This document shows, in pieces, positions 58,603 to 64,000 of a DNA stretch of 64,000 bases. Both the position numbers and the translations under genes were made by a program. How positions within the stretch are numbered: the stretch's first letter is position 1; the number at the start of each line of letters is the position of its first letter. The stretch is taken from the NCBI RefSeq assembly GCF_000004825.1, contig NW_008805074.1, forward strand, positions 62,001 through 126,000, in the 5' to 3' direction. The notes beneath the pieces are model-generated. The model did no database searches and was not told the DNA's origin. It saw only the letters and a list, made by a program, of their open reading frames with translations. This DNA comes from Heterostelium album PN500 (lineage: Eukaryota; Evosea; Eumycetozoa; Acytosteliales; Acytosteliaceae).

Positions 58603-61600
58603 ATGAATTATATTTATAGTTATTTCTTTAAACAACAGCAACAACAACAAACTAATAATAAAACTACAGATAAAATGGAAGTAGAACAAAAGATTGATGA
58701 TGCTTTGTACAGTAGACAACTTTATGTATTATCACATGAGGCAATGCAAAAGATCACTTCAACCAATGTATTGGTTGTTGGTTTGACAGGTCTTGGTATT
58801 GAAATCGTAAAGGATGTAGTCCTTGCTGGTGTTAAATCTGTTACTCTCTATGATGACGAACCCGTTAGAATTACCGATCTTTCTTCACAAGTAAATATTT
58901 AACATTCTTTAATCTTCATCGAACAACAAAACAAAACAAATCTAACTGTTATTTCTTTCTTTTTCTTTTTCTTCTTTAGTTTTATTTATCAGAATCACAA
59001 ATTGGTCAAAAGAAGATCAGATGCATGCATTCAAAAAGTTGTAGAATTAAATAATTACGTTAGAATCAACTCTCACACTGGTGAGTTGACCGAGGAGTTC
59101 CTCAGTGGATTCCAAGTGGTCGTACTCGCCAATCAGAGTTTGTCGACTCAACTTCGTATCAACGAAATCTGTCATAGAAATAAGATCAAGTTCATTGCCT
59201 CGGAGACTCGTGGTGTTTTCGGTTCAATTTTCAATGATTTTGGCGAGGGATTCCAAGTGGTCGACACCAACGGTGAGAACCCAGCAAGCTATATGGTCAG
59301 TGCCGTCTCACAAGACAAGACCGGTGTCGTCACTCTGGTCGACGAACAGAAGCTCCAGTTGCAAGACGGTGACTTTATCACCTTCAAGGAGATCAACGGT
59401 ATGACTCAGTTGAACGATTTGCCACCACAAAAGATCAAGGTCATCTCACCATACACCTTCTCGATTGGCGACACCAGCGCTTTCGGTCTGTACACCAACG
59501 GTGGTTACGTCACCGAGGTCAAGCAGCCAAAGACTGTCAACTTCCAACCGTTGAAGACCGTCCTCGAGAAGGCCGAAGGTTTGTTCACCTCTGACGATTT
59601 CAAGTTTGATCATCCATACACCTTGTTGGCTGGTTTCCAAGCGATCCACGCCTTCAACGAAACTCACAAGCACTTCCCACGTCCACACAACAAGCAAGAC
59701 GCCGAAGAGGTGTTGAAGACCGCCAAGGAGTTCGCCACCAAGTTGGATATCGAGTTGAAGGAGAAGTTGATTGAACAACTCTCGTTTGTTGCCTCTGGTG
59801 ACACTGTCGGTTTGGCTGCTGTCATCGGTGGTATCACCGGTCAAGAAGTCTTGAAGGCTGCCTCTGGTAAGTTCCACCCAATCACCCAATTAATGTATTT
59901 CGATGCCATCGAAACACTCCCAACCGAAGAATTGCCAGAGTCTGAATTCCAACCACAAAACAGCCGTTACGACGCACAAATCGCTGTCTATGGTGCCACC
60001 CTCCAGAAGCGTATCGAAAATCTAAAATATTTCTTGGTCGGTGCCGGTGCCATCGGTTGTGAGATGTTGAAGAACTTCTCGATGATGGGTCTCGGTTGCG
60101 GTGAGAATGGTATGATTCACGTCACCGATATGGATACCATTGAAAAGTCAAATTTGAATCGTCAATTCCTCTTCCGTTCCTCCGATATCAATCATCTCAA
60201 GTCAGAGTGTGCCGCTCGTGCCGTCAAGGTCATGAATCCATCGGTCAACATCAAGTCCTATGCCACTCGTGTCGGTCCAGAGACTGAGAATACCTACAAC
60301 GAAGATTTCTACAATTCACTCGACGGTGTTTGTAACGCCCTCGACAATATCGACGCTCGTATGTACATGGACAGTCAGTGTGTATTCTACGGTAAGCCAC
60401 TCTTGGAGTCTGGTACTCTCGGAACCAAAGCCAACACCCAAGTCGTAGTTCCAAAGCTTACAGAGTCCTACAGCTCATCGCGTGATCCACCCGAAAAGTC
60501 GATCCCAATGTGCACTCTCCACAACTTCCCCAATGCCATCGAGCACACCATCCAATGGGCTCGTGATCTCTTTGAGGGTATCTACAAGAACTCTGCCGAC
60601 AATGTCAACTCCTACCTCACCAATCCAACCTTTATTGATGGTCTCCAAAAGCAAAACAGCCACGTCCGTCTTGAAACCCTCCAACAAATCAAGTCGTCGC
60701 TCCTCGGTAAGCCACTCAATTTCGAGCAATGCGTTAACTGGGCTCGTTTGAAATTCGAAGAGCTCTACAACAACAACATCGAACAGTTGCTCTACAATTT
60801 CCCAAGAGACATGATCACCACCACCGGAAGTCCATTCTGGTCCGGTCCAAAGCGTGCTCCAACTCCACTCAAGTTTGACCCATCCAACCCACTCCACCTC
60901 AATTTCGTCGTTGCTGCCGCCAACTTGCGTGCCTACAACTACGGTATCAAGGGTGACTCGAACGCCGAACAAATCAAAAAGTGGGCTACCGATGTCATTG
61001 TGCCAGACTTTACTCCAAAGAAGGTAAAGATCTCCACCAACGAGACCGAGCAACAACAACAACAGCAACAACAACAACAACATAACGACGGTGACGACGA
61101 CCAAACCGACAAGGTACTCAACGAGATCCCACACCCATCCGAGTTGGCAGGTTACAAGATCAACCCAATCTCCTTTGAGAAGGACGATGACACCAACTTC
61201 CACATTGATTTCATTACCGCCGCTTCCAACCTCCGTGCCACCAACTACAACATCACACTCGCCGATCGTCACAAGACCAAGGGTATCGCCGGTAAGATCA
61301 TTCCAGCTTTGGTTACCACCACTGCTTTGGTCTCTGGTCTCGTATGTCTTGAGCTCCTCAAGGTCATCCAAAACAAACCAATCGATGCCTACAAAAACGC
61401 TTTCCTCAATCTTGCCATTCCATTTTTCGCTTTCATTGAGCCAGTTGCTCCAGCCAAGAACAAGGTACGTGAGGGATGGCAATTCACATTGTGGGACAGA
61501 TTCGATGTCGAAGGTGATATCACTTTGGCAGAGTTCCTCGATCACTTCCAAAAGAAATACAGATTGGATATCAGTATGATCTCCTGTCAAGTCACACTCA

Positions 61601-61794
61601 TGTATGCCATGTTTATTGATAAGAAGACAAAGGAAGACAGATTAAAGACCAAGATGAGTGTACTTTATGAGACTCTCAGCAAGAAACCATTACCAGAGAA
61701 GAAATATTTAGTATTTGAAATTTGTTGCTCCGACATGGACAACGATGATGAGGATGCCGAAGTTCCATACGTCCGATACAGATTCAGAGATTAA
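58603..61794 (+). CDS. uba1: Ubiquitin-activating enzyme E1, with an apparent frameshift
   Basis: Activates ubiquitin as a thioester and passes it to E2 enzymes. Exon 1 58603-58890 (a second start at 58675, MEVEQKIDD, gives the more usual N-terminus); exon 2 58980-61794. Adenylation domain [19 protein letters not shown] and [15 protein letters not shown]; catalytic Cys near residue 607 in [15 protein letters not shown]-terminal ubiquitin-fold domain. A poly-Gln insert (ETEQQQQ...) lies in a loop. At 59007-59020 the conserved [10 protein letters not shown] segment runs out of frame with the next conserved segment ([16 protein letters not shown]): one extra base is present. Using an alternative AG at 58992 restores the frame but drops the conserved segment. 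A sequencing or assembly error is the simplest explanation. Confidence 0.93.
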
Positions 61795-61819
61795 ACAAAA
61801 TAATAAAAGAATCAAATGA

Positions 61820-63173
61820 TTATAATAATTTGTCAGAAAAGTTTATTTTGCATGGAAAATACTTGATTGTTTTGTTTGTTGACTTTGCAATCTTCAGGTC
61901 ATCAAAGGTAATATGTTTCATTTTTTTGTCAAGATAGCTACTATCATAGTTAATGTTAATGTATTCCAAATTAGGATGTGTATTGGTTGCGATTATCTCT
62001 AATAATGAACTATTTGTGTTGCTATAATCATCTGTACAATTGTTATTAATTGCTAAATCCTAATGATTTATGATGGATGGATTTTAATTTGGTGGATATA
62101 TACTTACATTTTTTCGATATATACATTGTCTGTAATTTAAGTGACTTTAGTGTCTGACTTAGGATATTTGTACGAATGGTTGATGTGTAGAACAACGAGT
62201 AGTCTAGACTGAGATCTGTGATACATTTGTTTTGAGACAATGCATCGAAGAGCATCTCCACATATTGAGGTGATTCAGGAGAATGGAACACCAAACTTAG
62301 ACTCTTTATCGACTTGTTTCCAGAGATTAAGTTGTAAAGATCTGTTGGTATTGATTTACGACCATCTTCAATCTTATTCCACAAATCTACTTCATGATCG
62401 CTGATATCCAAATGCTCCAACAACGGTTGAGAAAAGAAACCAGGAAGATATTCTATTTCCAAACCATATTTAGTATCGATTGTTATACTTGTCAAATGAG
62501 TGCATAACGATGCCAATCTCCATGTGTTTCTACAGGTTTCTTCCACCTCAGTATTGACAAGAACGTTTATCTTTTTAATGTTTTCCAACTTTCTAATACC
62601 ATTCATGAATATACTACTGACATTATCTTCACTGGTATACATTCCACGTAGTGTGACAGAGTTGATCAACCTGTATTTCGGAAGTTGCAATGCATCCATA
62701 GCCAAATCGGTATAGTATTCTGCATCCTCTTGATCTGCATACAGAGTAATATGTCGAAGCGGGGAAACTCTAGGTTCTTCATTTTGTTCAGTATCTTTAT
62801 CATCTTTATCTTCATTTCCTTCTTCCTCATAACCAAAGAGTATTGCTTCCATTGAATATGTTGAATTTGTATCCTCTGATATTGATAATGCGCGTACCGT
62901 TTGAATGATAGAATACTTTGATGATGGAACTCCAGAGATCCAATCACCTATGATTCTGTCGGCATCATCATATCTCCAAAGCTCGATAGCATGCAAACCA
63001 TCGACTGTATCTCTGACCATGGCAAACCATTCTTTACAAACAAAAGCAATCTTAAACATCCACCGTCTAAAGTATGTATATTCACTACAATCATCTCTAC
63101 TACGATCTGGATCATCATAAAGTAGATATCTAACGATCTTTAATTGTAGAAATCTTGGTAGATCTCTTTGCAT
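61820..63173 (-). CDS. F-box/LRR-like protein
   Basis: Two exons: 63173-62108, and 62031-61820 (or up to 62052 with an alternative AG that shortens the intron to 55 nt), about 425 residues. The start, LPRFLQLKIVRYLLYDD followed by FKIAFVCKEWFAMV, has the shape of an F-box (LP..I...IL..L ... CK.W). The rest is a chain of Leu-rich segments (LRHITLYADQ, LINSVTLRGMYTSED, LEHLDISDHEVDLW, SIKSLSLVFHS, ITDLSLDYSLFY) typical of the large dictyostelid F-box/LRR-like families. F-box proteins recruit substrates to SCF ubiquitin ligases. An acidic insert (EEEGNEDKDDKDTEQNEE) interrupts an early repeat. Exon 2 continues the same pattern (HPNLEYINI). Confidence 0.8.
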
Positions 63174-63336
63174 TACTAATTAGTTATAAAATAGAAAATT
63201 TTATTTTATTGAATAAAAAAAAGTGTACACTTTTAAATTTTAAATTGATTATAATTATGTTCAACTTTGGTGTGTGAGTGTGGTAGTGGTAGGAAGGTTT
63301 ACTCTCTCTAAATATTTGTTTTTGTTAAGAGTTTAA

Positions 63337-64000
63337 TTAATATGATACAAGAGAATTTATGTATATATCAGTGTTCATGTTGATTGAGGATATTATTGGG
63401 TTGGAATCCAGTTTTGAAAAGTCAATTGTAACCAATTGATCGGATGATCGTTGTATGATTGATAATACGATGTTGGGTTGTCCCGTTGTTGTATGAGTGA
63501 CAGCATTCACACCCGAATCCATTGGAAAAATCGATTGCAGTGGTTTTACATCACCACTGACAATATCGATTGCCAAATAAACATTAAAATGATTGTAATC
63601 ATTTACTACTAACATATCAACACCGGGTACAAATAAAGCATTGTTTGCAATAGTTATTAACCATGGTTTGGAAATCGATTTGGTGCTAACGATAGCACCT
63701 AATGACAAATCGAATTGTATAACAGTATTTTCTTGGCCACTGGAAGTTACAAAATAGAGAGTTGCATTCTTTTCATTGTAGCCAAATGAGTATAATGTAG
63801 TTTCAAACTATAATAAATAAAATAGAGTAGGTTTTATTAAATTAAATACTAAAAGTTATTTAAATATATAGATCTATTTTATTACTTACAGTTTTATTAT
63901 AGAAATTAACACTACCACTGGTGATGTTGATGATTCCAAGATAGGAATAGAGATCACCATCTGATGTCCAGCAAGTAAATAGACCAATCAGACCATAGGT
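63337..64000 (-). CDS. Secreted propeller-like protein, 5' part outside window
   Basis: The last exons of a minus-strand gene: 63337-63807 and 63890 to beyond the right edge, joined in phase 0 (NFYNKT to FETTLYSFGY). The visible 194 residues show repeated strand-rich units (NATLYFVTSSGQENTVIQFD, HFNVYLAIDIVSGDV, SDQLVTIDFSKLD) similar in layout to the secreted proteins at 17898-19060 and 22197-23259. The signal peptide, if any, lies outside the window. Function unknown. Confidence 0.75.

Noticed and set aside
60475-61590. 371-codon minus-strand frame inside E1
   Set aside because: Antisense shadow of the E1 gene, including the reverse of its poly-Gln run.
2722-61794. Rpt5, UBR ligase, F-box protein and E1 as a ubiquitin-proteasome cluster
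   Set aside because: They are spread over 60 kb with many unrelated genes between; this frequency is expected by chance in a gene-dense genome.

Overview
This is nuclear DNA from a dictyostelid social amoeba. Intergenic DNA is extremely AT-rich with long A and T runs. Introns are short (about 60-110 nt), AT-rich and GT...AG. Coding regions carry Gln (CAA/CAG), Asn (AAT/AAC) and His runs, and typical gene families of the group are present (a Tgr adhesion/allorecognition receptor, secreted propeller-like proteins, an F-box/LRR-like protein, a UBR ligase with Asn runs). Coding regions use more CTC, CGT and GTC codons than I would expect for D. discoideum, so a less AT-biased dictyostelid is likely; I cannot name the species.

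Layout, left to right: a kinase spliced in frame to a GNAT acetyltransferase (276-2362, +); proteasome ATPase Rpt5 (2722-4221, -); a five-exon Tgr-type receptor (5483-8346, -); an ING-family PHD protein (9987-11223, -); glycogen branching enzyme (11900-14324, +); a GRAM-domain protein (14524-15477, -); a coiled-coil protein (15916-17089, -); a secreted protein (17898-19060, +); a very His/Gln/Asn-rich nuclear protein (19501-21992, +); a secreted propeller-like protein (22197-23259, -); PIG-V (23964-25888, -); a cupin with a His-rich tail (26160-26877, -); a broken gene (about 27080-27550); a four-TM protein (28590-29353, +); a CWF19L1-type protein (29554-31469, -); a UBR-type E3 ligase (32617-38394, +); an LYRM7-like assembly factor (38502-39005, -); a PGAP2-like protein (39803-40712, +); ribosomal protein L12 (42067-42564, +); PLP synthase subunits pdx2 (42733-43507, -) and pdx1 (45214-46137, +) arranged divergently; glucose-6-phosphate isomerase (46788-48476, +); a tiny two-exon protein (48979-49263, +); a soluble MRH-domain protein (49607-50208, -); an AT-hook protein (52705-53682, +); valyl-tRNA synthetase (54471-57822, +); ubiquitin-activating enzyme E1 with an apparent 1-nt frameshift (58603-61794, +); an F-box-like protein (61820-63173, -); and the 3' part of another secreted propeller-like gene (63337 to the right edge, -).

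The genes are mostly unrelated housekeeping genes with a few thematic pairs: both PLP synthase subunits share one intergenic region; E1, a UBR E3 and Rpt5 belong to ubiquitin-proteasome turnover; PIG-V and a PGAP2-like protein belong to GPI-anchor synthesis and remodelling. The most notable items are the kinase-GNAT fusion, the Tgr receptor, a large-subunit rRNA-like fossil at 41063-41149, a near-perfect 21-bp hairpin at 17801-17861, and the E1 frameshift. I saw no convincing tRNA, CRISPR array, LTR element or intact transposon. Exon borders were read by eye from GT/AG, frame continuity and conserved family sequence; none is supported by transcripts.
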